Assembly: GCA_019636555.1 (NCBI GenBank)
Contig: JAHBXH010000001.1
Span: 496,001-560,000, forward strand
Direction of reading: 5' to 3'
DNA length: 64,000 nt
Origin: Phycisphaeraceae bacterium
GTDB taxonomy: Bacteria; Planctomycetota; Phycisphaerae; Phycisphaerales; UBA1924
Made by a program: the position numbers and the translations under genes. Shown piece by piece: positions 18,809-27,015 of this stretch. Below the pieces are notes generated by a model. That model saw only the letters and a list, made by a program, of their open reading frames with translations, made no database searches and was not told the DNA's origin. Positions within the stretch are counted from its first letter, which is position 1. Every line of letters starts with the position of its first letter.

Positions 18809-18959
18809 GTGAGTCGGCTCGGACCTACCCGGGTGTTTGCGAACCCCCGCGCGCCCGCCGGTCGCGGCTATCATTCCCCCCTTCATTCCGGCCACACCGG
18901 GTGAAGGCGTCGGTGGCTCATCCATCCTTCCAGGGTGTACGGGCGTCGGCGGCTGGTGC

Positions 18960-19031
<72 letters not shown>

Positions 19032-19310
19032 TTGGAAGCAGGCACTAGGCACTGGGCCCTAGTGAAAAGCGGCGGTCGCTCGAAAGGGTGACTCGACTGG
19101 ATTCGTGCCGGAGCGCGTCATTGGGAGATCGGTTCTCGAAAGAGACCGGTCGGCGCGGGACGGTGAGATCGCCTGTGTGTTGTGCGCCGTCTGACGCTCG
19201 CCTCGGCTCAGGGCCCTGGCTGGAGAGTGTTCGACAACGGCGGCGTGAGCACGCTCGCGAATTGTCCACGGAACACGCGCAAACGTGCAGCCCGTGGGTG
19301 GAGTTCTGTC

Positions 19311-20513
19311 ATGGCAAAGGGCGTCTTTACTCGTACCAAACCCCACGTGAACGTCGGCACCATCGGTCACATCGACCACGGAAAGTCGACTCTCACCGCT
19401 GCCCTCTCGGCCCGCTCCGCGGCCAAGTTCGGCGGCGAAATCAAGTCGTACGCCGACATCACCAAGGGCGGCACCGTTCGCGACGCGAACAAGACCGTCA
19501 CCATCGCCTCGTCTCACACCGAGTACGAGACCAACAAGCGGCACTACGCCCACGTCGACTGCCCGGGCCACGCCGACTTCGTCAAGAACATGATCACCGG
19601 CGCCGCCCAGATGGACGGCGCGATCCTCGTCGTCTCCGCCGCCGACGGCCCGATGCCGCAGACCCGCGAGCACGTTCTGCTCGCGCGTCAGGTCGGCGTG
19701 CCGCACATCGTCGTCTTCCTCAACAAGGTCGATCTCGTTGACGATGCCGAACTCCTCGACCTCGTCGAGCTCGAAGTGCGCGAACTCCTGAAAAAGTACG
19801 GATTCCCCGGCGACACCACCCCGGTGATCCGCGGCCAGTCGAAGCTCGCCGTCGAGAACCCCAAGGACGACAAGGCCTGCAAGCCCATCGATGATCTCTT
19901 CGATGCGATCGACAGCTTCATCCCCGAGCCGCAGCGCGAAGTCGACAAGCCCTTCCTCATGAGCGTCGAAGACGTCTTCTCGATCAAGGGCCGCGGCACC
20001 GTCGCCACCGGTCGTATCGAGCGCGGCATCGTCAAGGTCGGCGACACCTGCGAGATCGTCGGTCTCCGCCCCGAGACCAAGAGCACCGTCGTCACCGGCG
20101 TCGAAATGTTCAACAAGACCCTCGACAGCGGCCAGGCCGGCGACAACGTCGGCGCCCTGCTCCGCGGCGTCGAAAAGAACGACATCGAGCGCGGCCAGGT
20201 GCTCTGCAAGCCCGGCTCGATCAAGCCCCACACCAAGTTCAAGGGCGAGGTTTACGTCCTCACCAAGGAAGAGGGCGGACGCCACACCCCGTTCTTCAGC
20301 GGCTACCGCCCGCAGTTCTACTTCCGCACGACCGACGTCACCGGCACGACCAAGCTGCTCGGCGGCGCCGAAATGTGCATGCCCGGCGACAACATCACCA
20401 TGGAAATCGACCTGATGGGCAAGCCCGTCGCCATGGAAAAAGGCGTTCGCTTCGCCGTTCGTGAAGGCGGCAAGACGATCGGCTCCGGCGTCGTCACCGA
20501 GATCATCGAGTAA
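19311..20513 (+). CDS. tuf: Elongation factor Tu
   Basis: EF-Tu, 400 residues, delivers aminoacyl-tRNA to the ribosome. G1 is [10 protein letters not shown]3 is DCPGHADF, G4 is NKVD, and domains II/III are complete to [10 protein letters not shown]. The usual switch I stretch with RGITI is replaced by [17 protein letters not shown], which keeps the Thr expected to bind magnesium. From memory, Rhodopirellula EF-Tu has a similar segment, so this looks like a phylum signature rather than damage. ATG 19311 has GGAG eight bases upstream; an in-frame upstream extension is non-homologous. It is followed by a hairpin and rpmG. Confidence 0.97.
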   Translation: MAKGVFTRTKPHVNVGTIGHIDHGKSTLTAALSARSAAKFGGEIKSYADITKGGTVRDANKTVTIASSHTEYETNKRHYAHVDCPGHADFVKNMITGAAQMDGAILVVSAADGPMPQTREHVLLARQVGVPHIVVFLNKVDLVDDAELLDLVELEVRELLKKYGFPGDTTPVIRGQSKLAVENPKDDKACKPIDDLFDAIDSFIPEPQREVDKPFLMSVEDVFSIKGRGTVATGRIERGIVKVGDTCEIVGLRPETKSTVVTGVEMFNKTLDSGQAGDNVGALLRGVEKNDIERGQVLCKPGSIKPHTKFKGEVYVLTKEEGGRHTPFFSGYRPQFYFRTTDVTGTTKLLGGAEMCMPGDNITMEIDLMGKPVAMEKGVRFAVREGGKTIGSGVVTEIIE

Positions 20514-20562
20514 GCAGCCGTCAGCCAAAAAGCAGGCTGATGCGAACCTAAAGTAACCCCCT

Positions 20563-20588
20563 GCGGCAGAGGCGAAAACCTCTGCCGC
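20563..20588 (+). terminator. Intercistronic hairpin between tuf and rpmG
   Basis: A perfect 10-bp stem (GCGGCAGAGG with CCTCTGCCGC) closes a six-base loop CGAAAA. No T-run follows, so it may be an attenuator or RNA-processing/stabilising hairpin rather than a full intrinsic terminator. A weaker 6-bp stem (TCAGCC/GGCTGA, 20521-20540) sits just after the tuf stop. Confidence 0.55.
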
Positions 20589-20620
20589 GGCTTGATCGGA
20601 AAAGAAAGGCAGAAGTTGTC

Positions 20621-20803
20621 ATGGCGAAGAAGAAATCGATGGCCCGCGAGTTCCTTTGGCTTCAGTGCAAGGAGACGGGCGACCTCAACTACCGCACCAG
20701 CGTGAACACCAAGGGCGGCATGCCCGAAGGCCTCAAGGAAGGCCTCATGAAGTACTCGCCCCGTCTGCGCAAGCACACGATGCACAAGGTCAAGAGGAAG
20801 TAA
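20621..20803 (+). CDS. rpmG: 50S ribosomal protein L33
   Basis: A 60-residue basic protein starting MAKKKSMAREF and ending KYSPRLRKHTMHKVKRK, matching bL33 in length and in its NTKGG and SPRLRKH-type C-terminal segments. The paired zinc cysteines of the C+ form are absent: only a single Cys (LQCKETGD) remains, so this is a C- (zinc-independent) type. It sits between tuf and tRNA-Trp/secE as in many bacteria. Confidence 0.93.
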   Translation: MAKKKSMAREFLWLQCKETGDLNYRTSVNTKGGMPEGLKEGLMKYSPRLRKHTMHKVKRK

Positions 20804-20957
20804 GTCGTTTGGCGACCGCCAACCGGCCGCGCCGAGCGGGTGCGACCCGTTCCTCGTTCAATTCTTGATCGCTCATCTCAGGAAGCTTGTGGCAACGAAC
20901 GCGAACAATCAGAACGGGACACCGGGCGCGCAACGCAACGGCGATGTCTCGGGCAGT

Positions 20958-21030
20958 ACGGCGGTAGCTCAACTGGTAGAGCAGCGGATTCCAAATCCGC
21001 AGGTTGCGGGTTCAAGTCCCTCCCGCCGTG
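20958..21030 (+). tRNA. tRNA-Trp (anticodon CCA)
   Basis: The acceptor ACGGCGG pairs perfectly with CCGCCGT, the D stem is GCTC/GAGC, and the anticodon stem GCGGA/TCCGC encloses TTCCAAA (anticodon CCA). The T arm GCGGG-TTCAAGT-CCCTC contains one C-T mismatch. The discriminator is G. The secE start codon is only two bases beyond its end. Confidence 0.96.
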
Positions 21031-21032
21031 TT

Positions 21033-21737
21033 ATGGAATCCGAAGCCGGTTCTTCAGCGTTTTATAAGTCCGGGCAGGGCTTCTGGGTGCGCTGGATGAC
21101 CGCCGCCCTCTCCGGTTTGCTCGTCGCCGCGGGCGCCGGCTGGCTCTGGCAGCAGCTCGCGATCGTCAGCCTGCCCACGCCCACTTGGCGGATGACCGTC
21201 CGCGACGCCGGATTGGAAATCCAACCCGGGCAGCAGATCGAACTATTGACCAAGGGCGCTCACGAAGGCGACTACATCAAAATCGGTTCCGCCACCGCCA
21301 AGACTTGGGAGACTCTGACCAAGTCTCAGCATCAGCTCGTCGCCGGCGACATCACGATGGACGGGACTCAATCCCCGTCCGACACGCAGGGAATCCGCAA
21401 CACCGCGAAGCCCGAGCGCGTCCTGCTGCTCGAAGGAAGAGCCGGCGGCATCCCGATCTTCCAGCGCGTCTACCTCCAGGCGGGCGGCGCCGGCTTGTTC
21501 CTGATCGGCGGCGCCATTCTCATTTTCTGGATCGTCGGTCTCAAGCACCGCACCGTGGATTTCCTCATCGCGACCGATGCGGAAATGAAGAAGGTGAACT
21601 GGTCGACCCGGCGCGAGATCACCATGCAGACGCAGGTGGTCATCGTCGCCTTCTTCCTGATCGCGGCGCTGATCTTCGCGATCGATTACGTCTTCCAGGG
21701 CATCTTCCGGTTGCTGCACGTCATCCGTCTCGGTTGA
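21033..21737 (+). CDS. secE: Preprotein translocase subunit SecE, extended form
   Basis: SecE stabilises SecY in the inner-membrane translocon. The C-terminal ~60 residues carry the family signature: DFLIATDAEMKKVNWSTR before a final membrane helix (VVIVAFFLIAALIFAIDYVF). The protein is 234 residues, much longer than the usual 60-130. It has an N-terminal helix (WMTAALSGLLVAAGAGW), about 100 residues between helices with no known motif, then a second helix (LFLIGGAILIFWIVG). ATG 21033 is the first start after tRNA-Trp; earlier in-frame starts would read through the tRNA. nusG, its usual downstream partner, is absent here. Confidence 0.9.
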   Translation: MESEAGSSAFYKSGQGFWVRWMTAALSGLLVAAGAGWLWQQLAIVSLPTPTWRMTVRDAGLEIQPGQQIELLTKGAHEGDYIKIGSATAKTWETLTKSQHQLVAGDITMDGTQSPSDTQGIRNTAKPERVLLLEGRAGGIPIFQRVYLQAGGAGLFLIGGAILIFWIVGLKHRTVDFLIATDAEMKKVNWSTRREITMQTQVVIVAFFLIAALIFAIDYVFQGIFRLLHVIRLG

Positions 21738-21782
21738 GCGCGGACGGGCTCGCACACCCGAGTTTCTCGTTGCCGACGCCGA

Positions 21783-22625
21783 TCATGCACGCGGTGCGAT
21801 GACCGCCGCCATGCGTCCGGTGTGGCCGTTGTCGCGCCGGTGGCTGAAGAACAGGTCCTTCCGGCCGAACGTGCAGAGCGCGATCGTTTCGATCTGTTCA
21901 ACGCCCGCCGCCGAAAGCTGCATCGCCAGCGCCGCCTGAAGATCGACATATCCCTTCGATTCCGGATTCGCAGCTTCCACAACGCGGCAGGGCGATCGCT
22001 GTCCGAACACCCGCGCGAATTCGCGCACAACCTCCGGACCGACCTCAAAGTGTTTCTGCGAGATACACGGCCCGATCGCGGCGAGGATCCCGCGCGCTCC
22101 GAGCGCGCGCATCGCACCCACCGCACTCGCCGCAACCCCCGCGATCACGCCGCGCCATCCCGCGTGCACCGCGCCGACAATCCGTCCGTCCCCGCTCGCA
22201 AGTAGGATCGGTGTGCAGTCCGCAGTGCGCACACAGAGCACGCGCGCCGGGTCATCCGTCACGAGCGCATCGGCCTTGGTGTCGCGCGTCTCACCTGTGA
22301 CGGGATCGGGCGATCCGGTATGCGCCGCAAGCCCCGGACGCACGACATGCGTCTTCCCTCCGTGCACCTGATACACCTGCACGATTTCCTTCTCAAAGAC
22401 TTCCGTCACGCCCGCCAACTCGAGCAGGATCTCGAGATTGCGTTCGATGTTCGCGGGCGGGTCGCGCCGCTCGCGCGGCAAGTCCGACGGGTTCCCGAAA
22501 TTCAGCGAATCGAAAATGCCGGTTGAAATTCCGCCCCGCCGCGTCGAGAATGCGTGCGCCACGCCGAGCTCGCGCAAGCGCGAGTTTGTGAGCTGTAAAT
22601 CCGACCTTGCGGCATCGATCGTCAC
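21783..22625 (-). CDS. pgeF: YfiH/PgeF-family multicopper polyphenol oxidase-like protein (laccase domain)
   Basis: A protein of the YfiH/LACC1 family (peptidoglycan editing factor; relatives have purine nucleoside phosphorylase/adenosine deaminase activity). Signatures are AFSTRRGG near the N-terminus, VYQVHGGK, CVRTADCTPILLA, the zinc-site loop VGAVHAGWRG, and AAIGPCISQ. These place the two His and one Cys of the metal site. The GTG at 22625 is chosen because it leaves ~21 residues before the conserved core. A TTG at 22757 would add 44 non-homologous residues and begin exactly where the kinase gene starts on the other strand. It is convergent with secE. Confidence 0.85.
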   Translation of the reverse strand: MTIDAARSDLQLTNSRLRELGVAHAFSTRRGGISTGIFDSLNFGNPSDLPRERRDPPANIERNLEILLELAGVTEVFEKEIVQVYQVHGGKTHVVRPGLAAHTGSPDPVTGETRDTKADALVTDDPARVLCVRTADCTPILLASGDGRIVGAVHAGWRGVIAGVAASAVGAMRALGARGILAAIGPCISQKHFEVGPEVVREFARVFGQRSPCRVVEAANPESKGYVDLQAALAMQLSAAGVEQIETIALCTFGRKDLFFSHRRDNGHTGRMAAVIAPRA

Positions 22626-22756
22626 TTTGAACGGTATCGGCTCGCCATGCGAGAGAAGTCGATGCGAACCCCGCCCGCACGGAAAATCCGCGCGATCTCG
22701 ACCCGGTCGACGCTCTATTCTGTTGGCAGGGCGCTGCGAGAGCGCAGGGGTTCTCA

Positions 22757-25153
22757 ATGACCGAGAGACCGACTGATCCCGAAACCAGGACCGCCTCGTT
22801 TGGGGCGGGAGATACTCTCGCGCAGCCCGCGACCCGCACGCTCGAGATCGGCGAGAAGCCCGGCGACTCGGTCGGCCCGTTCAAATTGATCAGCGTGCTT
22901 GGCGAAGGCGGCTTCGGGGTCGTCTGGCTCGCCGAGCGCCGCGAACCGATCGTGCAGCGCGTCGCGATCAAGGTCATCAAGCCGGGCATGGATTCGCGCG
23001 AGGTCGTCGCGCGCTTCGAACAGGAGCGCCAGGCCCTCGCCGTCATGGATCATCCGAGCATCGCCAAGGTGCTCGACGCCGGCGCAACTCCTTCAGGTCG
23101 TCCGTACTTCGTGATGGAGTTCGTGAAGGGTGATCCGATCACAACATTCTGTGACAAGAACCGCCTCTCGCTCCGCCAGCGTCTCGAGCTCTTCCTTCCT
23201 GTGCTCGATGCGGTCCAGCATGCCCACAGCAAGGGAATTATCCACCGCGATCTCAAGCCCAGCAACGTGCTCGTCGCGAGCTCGGAAGGCTCCGAGCACC
23301 CCGGCCTGCCCAAAGTCATCGACTTCGGGATCGCCAAGGCCGTGAGCCACGTGCTCACCGACAAAACGCTCTTCACGCAACTGGGCCAGATCGTCGGCAC
23401 CCCCGAGTACATGTCGCCCGAACAGGCCAATCTTACCGGCATCGACATCGACACGCGCACCGACGTCTACTCGCTCGGCGTCGTGCTCTACGAGTTGCTC
23501 ACCGGCGTTCTGCCCTTCGATCCGCGCGATCTCCGCAGCAAGGGCTACGAAGAAATCCGGCGCATCATCCGCGAGGTCGATCCGCCGAACCCGAGCACGC
23601 GTCTCGGAACCATGATTGCCTCCGGCCAGGTCGCCGCGGCACAAACACTCGCCGAGAAACGCGGCATCCGCACCTCCGAACTCGAACGCGCCCTCCGCTC
23701 CGAACTCGAATGGATCCCGCTCAAGGCCATGCGCAAGGAGCGCGAACGCCGCTATTCGACTCCCTCCGAAATGGCACAGGACATCCGCAACTACCTGAGC
23801 GACCGTCCGCTGATGGCCGGGCCGGAGTCGCGCCGCTACCGCGCCCGCAAGTTCGTGAGCAAGCACCGCGCAGGCGTCGGAGTGGCCGCGCTGATCGCCG
23901 TGGTGCTCGTCGGCGCCACCTATGTGAGCGTGCGGTTCGGCCTTTCCGAAAAACGCGCCCGCGAAGAAGCGCAGACCCAGCGCGAGATCGCCGAGGAAGT
24001 CAACCGCTTTCTGAACGAGGATCTCTTGCTCTCCGTCGACCCCGAAGTCGGAGGAATCGATACCAAGGTCATCGAACTCATCAATCCCGCGGCAGACTCC
24101 CTCACCAGGCGCTTCGCCAATCGCCCCGCCGTTCTCGCGCGTCTGGCCTACAGCCTCGGCGCCGCGTATCTTGCGCTCGGCGCACCGGAAGAAGCAGCGC
24201 CCCTGCTCGAACTCGCCTCAAAGACCAACGCCGACGGGCTCGACGACGCATTCCGATCCGAAGTCGGCGCGAAACTGACCGAGGCGACGTACCGGTTGAA
24301 ATCAGACGAATCCGCGGAAACCGCGGTCAAGCTCGCGCGCGAACGCTTCGATGCCGCGCTGAAGTCGTTCGGCCCCGATGACAAAAAAACGATGGACGCT
24401 GAAAACCAGCTCGGCGGAGCGCTCAAAGCGGCCCGCGACTACGCGGAAGCGCGCAGGGTCTATCAGGACGTGCTCGCGCGCCGGCGAAAAGCCTTCGGTG
24501 ACAAGGATGTCGATGTGCTCATCACCCGCCACAACCTGAATCTCATCCTGCTCCAGGAGGCCCGCGCCAAACGGAGCGAAGACAAAGAAGCCGCGAAAAA
24601 GTTGTTCGACGCGGCACTCGCAGATCGGCGCGAAGTCTCGCGTGCCACCGAGGCCGCGCTCGGTTCGGTTCACCCGCAAACGCTCGCGACCCTGGCGGAA
24701 GAATGCGGCCTTCTCGCCGAGAGCGGCAATCCGGACGAAGCGATCGCGCGATACCCCGCGATCATCGAGCGCGAGCGCAACGTACTCGGTTTCTCCCACT
24801 GGCGCACGATCGAGACAACCGCCCGTTACGGCGCCGCGCTCAAGCGCGCGGGAAATCTCCCCGACGCGATCGACGAACTCAATCTCGGTCTCGAGGGCAC
24901 GCGCTCGGTCCGCGGCCCGCTCTTCGGCGACACCTTCGCGATCACCGATTTCGTCGTTTCATGTCTCGAAGAATCGCAGCGTTTCGACAAATCCGAAGCG
25001 CTGCTCCTCCGCGCGTACGAGGATGCCAAGAGCGCCGAAGACGCAGACGTCGCTTCGGAGCGTGCCACCAAGCTCGCGTCGTTCTTCGAACGGCGCAAAG
25101 ACGTGGAAAGGGCGCAGCGGTGGAAGAAAATCGCGGACGCCGGCACGAACTAA
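22757..25153 (+). CDS. Serine/threonine protein kinase with C-terminal TPR-like region
   Basis: Membrane-anchored Hanks-type kinase of 798 residues. The glycine loop is GEGGFG (49-54), the ATP-anchoring Lys is in VAIKVIK (72), the catalytic loop HRDLKPSN begins at 163, DFG is at 189-191, and GTPEYMSPEQ follows. A single membrane helix lies near residues 373-395 (GVAALIAVVLVGATYVSV). The remaining ~400 residues are helical repeats like the TPR sensor regions common in planctomycete kinases (for example ARDYAEARRVYQDVLARR). The kinase domain is cytoplasmic; the repeats are predicted to lie across the membrane. All catalytic residues are present. Target proteins are unknown. Confidence 0.93.
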   Translation: MTERPTDPETRTASFGAGDTLAQPATRTLEIGEKPGDSVGPFKLISVLGEGGFGVVWLAERREPIVQRVAIKVIKPGMDSREVVARFEQERQALAVMDHPSIAKVLDAGATPSGRPYFVMEFVKGDPITTFCDKNRLSLRQRLELFLPVLDAVQHAHSKGIIHRDLKPSNVLVASSEGSEHPGLPKVIDFGIAKAVSHVLTDKTLFTQLGQIVGTPEYMSPEQANLTGIDIDTRTDVYSLGVVLYELLTGVLPFDPRDLRSKGYEEIRRIIREVDPPNPSTRLGTMIASGQVAAAQTLAEKRGIRTSELERALRSELEWIPLKAMRKERERRYSTPSEMAQDIRNYLSDRPLMAGPESRRYRARKFVSKHRAGVGVAALIAVVLVGATYVSVRFGLSEKRAREEAQTQREIAEEVNRFLNEDLLLSVDPEVGGIDTKVIELINPAADSLTRRFANRPAVLARLAYSLGAAYLALGAPEEAAPLLELASKTNADGLDDAFRSEVGAKLTEATYRLKSDESAETAVKLARERFDAALKSFGPDDKKTMDAENQLGGALKAARDYAEARRVYQDVLARRRKAFGDKDVDVLITRHNLNLILLQEARAKRSEDKEAAKKLFDAALADRREVSRATEAALGSVHPQTLATLAEECGLLAESGNPDEAIARYPAIIERERNVLGFSHWRTIETTARYGAALKRAGNLPDAIDELNLGLEGTRSVRGPLFGDTFAITDFVVSCLEESQRFDKSEALLLRAYEDAKSAEDADVASERATKLASFFERRKDVERAQRWKKIADAGTN

Positions 25154-25237
25154 CGTGGAGTGGGGCGAGACTTCGCCGCGGCGTGGCTCAAGAGCGCACC
25201 GCGCGATGCCTTTCGCTCTGCTCTCCCAGTCACTCCG

Positions 25238-25305
25238 TCTCTTCTCGTTCTCTTCTTCCCCCTCCGCGAAACTCCGCCAACTCCGCGCCTCCGCGTTCTC
25301 TTCGT
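25238..25305 (-). repeat. Dispersed purine-rich intergenic repeat, copy A
   Basis: Read on the minus strand this stretch contains AGAGAACGCGGAGGCG, CGGAGTTGGCGGAGTT and GGGGGAAGAAGAG. It directly follows the stop of the tagged gene at 25306-26118. A clearly related tract lies at 37330-37400 on the plus strand. It is probably a non-coding repeat family of this genome; it is not open as a conserved protein. Confidence 0.5.
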
Positions 25306-26118
25306 TCACGGGCACACCAGCGCGTTGTACGCCGGCACAAAGAGCACAAAGTCCGCATCATCCACCACGCCGTCACCGTTGAAATCCGCTGGGCATCCCG
25401 CCGGCATCCCGGGCAGATTGCACCCCAGAATGTTGTACGCCGCGGCAAAGAGCGAGAAGTCCGCATCATCCACGAACCCGTCGCCGTTGAGATCACCGGT
25501 GCACGGCGTGGTGAGCTTCAATTTCCAATCGGCGACCGTGCCGGCGCATCCTGTCGCCGTGAACTGGTTGTACCACTCCGAGACCACGCTGAAACTGAAC
25601 ACATCCGCGCGGCCGGACGCAACGCCGAAGCGCACGCGATACGTCCCCGGCGTGAGTTTTCCCGCGTTCGCCCCGGTCGGGGTGATCGAACCCGTGATCG
25701 CCTGGAATGTCACCGGCGTAAACGGGGTGGTCGTCCCGTTGACCAATGTCCGGCTCTGGTTCACGATCGAGTATTTCGCCGCTTGTGTCAGCGACAGCAC
25801 GACCTCGGATTGCGTGTACGCCGCCGTGTACCCGAACTCCGAGATGTGGGTCGCCGTGCCGCTGAGAGCAATGACAGTCTCGGTGTCGGTGTTGGTCATG
25901 TCGAGACTGGCCGATGCGGTGCCGCCGAAGCCCCCGCCGGTCGATCCGCCGCCTGATCTTTTGGTTGTCGTAGAGACCGGGCTCTGCTGCGCCAGCGGCT
26001 CGGGAAATCCCGCGCCCGTCACCGAGCCGGAGGTAAACGACGCGGTCACGGGCGAAGCGTGGGCAAGAAAGCCGAGCGCGGATATTCCGGCAGACGCCCA
26101 AAGCGTGCGAATCTTCAT
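25306..26118 (-). CDS. Secreted protein of unknown function with dockerin-like tag
   Basis: Exported protein of 270 residues. The signal peptide runs MKIRTLWASAGISALGFLAHA. The mature region begins with a Gly/Ser/Thr-rich stretch (KRSGGGSTGGGFGG) and continues as beta-strand-rich sequence with a TPGTYRVRFGV strand; it resembles PEP-CTERM-style exoproteins but has no PEP motif. The C-terminus has modules DLNGDGFVDDADF and DFNGDGVVDDADF with a Cys-bounded linker, ending LVCP; this is the cleanest tag in the window. The start at 26118 follows an AGGGGG ribosome site seven bases away. No enzymatic motif is seen. Confidence 0.82.
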   Translation of the reverse strand: MKIRTLWASAGISALGFLAHASPVTASFTSGSVTGAGFPEPLAQQSPVSTTTKRSGGGSTGGGFGGTASASLDMTNTDTETVIALSGTATHISEFGYTAAYTQSEVVLSLTQAAKYSIVNQSRTLVNGTTTPFTPVTFQAITGSITPTGANAGKLTPGTYRVRFGVASGRADVFSFSVVSEWYNQFTATGCAGTVADWKLKLTTPCTGDLNGDGFVDDADFSLFAAAYNILGCNLPGMPAGCPADFNGDGVVDDADFVLFVPAYNALVCP

Positions 26119-26272
26119 GTGGTTCCCCCTCTTCTCTGGATTCCGTTCGCCGCACGGGCCCGAGTGCACCGGCGACGGCAGGATTATTGATCCGGCCAAT
26201 GCCGAGCGTCGGATGCCAGGATTCCACGGTCGGTATTGACCATTGTGATGCGAAAGCCCGCTCCGAACGGTG

Positions 26273-26989
26273 TCAGTTCGCCGTCAACTTGGACAGAAAC
26301 ACTGCGAGTCGCCCAAGCGCCTGCTCCGCCGCTCGCGCATCGCACGATCGTCTCCAAAAACAAGCCAGGCTGCCGTCCTGAAGGGACCAGCCCTCGTAGC
26401 TGGGCCGCCTCACCAGCCATTCTCGTAGGGAATCTCCCAACAAGCGGCTCACCACCAACGGCGAATCTGAAGCGAGACTTGCATTCTTCGCGAAACCGTC
26501 CACATCCGACGCAGCGAGTCGCTGCGAGAACAGCTGGGAAATCGGACGATGCATAAAGCCCTTTGCGGGTTCGAGACGGAAATCGGGCCAGTCTCGAGCG
26601 AACGGCGCTTCCACCTGGAAAAACCGGCAGGTCTTTGCATTTCGACCACGACCTATGTCGTACTCGAATTCGGCCACTCTGAGCGGAACTCCGCGCCAAT
26701 CGGCTTGCAGTTCGAACGCAACGTGAAAAAAATGATGATTCGGTTCGGGAGAATAGTGCAGCCTGCCATCTCGTGAATCCGAGAACCCGAGGTGGTTCAA
26801 GCGGGCCTTGACATCGTTGAGTCGGCGGCGATTGAGAATGGACTCCGCCCACATCCAGGCAAACGCCATGGCAAGCACAGGCACTACGGAATAGAGCTTC
26901 GTCTGTCCTTTCGGCAAGTTCATGCGCAGCAGAAACAGCATGGACGCAACGAACAAAGCGACAAGTATGCCCCGGACAAGCCACTTCAT
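26273..26989 (-). CDS. Hypothetical membrane protein
   Basis: A 238-residue protein that I do not recognise. Two membrane helices occupy the N-terminus (GILVALFVASMLFLL, then VVPVLAMAFAWMWA). The remaining ~180 residues are cytoplasmic or periplasmic and mixed alpha/beta, with a HFFHVAFELQADWRGVPLRVAEFEYD segment that reads like a DUF3137-type core (inference). It stands between a tagged exoprotein and the threonine-dehydrogenase-like gene on the same strand, with only 26 bases to the latter. Base composition is lower in GC than its neighbours. Confidence 0.6.
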   Translation of the reverse strand: MKWLVRGILVALFVASMLFLLRMNLPKGQTKLYSVVPVLAMAFAWMWAESILNRRRLNDVKARLNHLGFSDSRDGRLHYSPEPNHHFFHVAFELQADWRGVPLRVAEFEYDIGRGRNAKTCRFFQVEAPFARDWPDFRLEPAKGFMHRPISQLFSQRLAASDVDGFAKNASLASDSPLVVSRLLGDSLREWLVRRPSYEGWSLQDGSLACFWRRSCDARAAEQALGRLAVFLSKLTAN

Positions 26990-27015
26990 GGATGAATCGC
27001 AACCCGGCTCGCGTT

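Noticed and set aside
20865..21032. Longer SecE reading through tRNA-Trp
   Set aside because: A tRNA gene lies inside this part, and the ATG at 21033 follows the tRNA end directly.
22626..22757. Upstream TTG start for the PgeF-like gene
   Set aside because: It would add 44 residues without homology and begin on the same base as the kinase ATG; the GTG at 22625 gives a normal-length protein.
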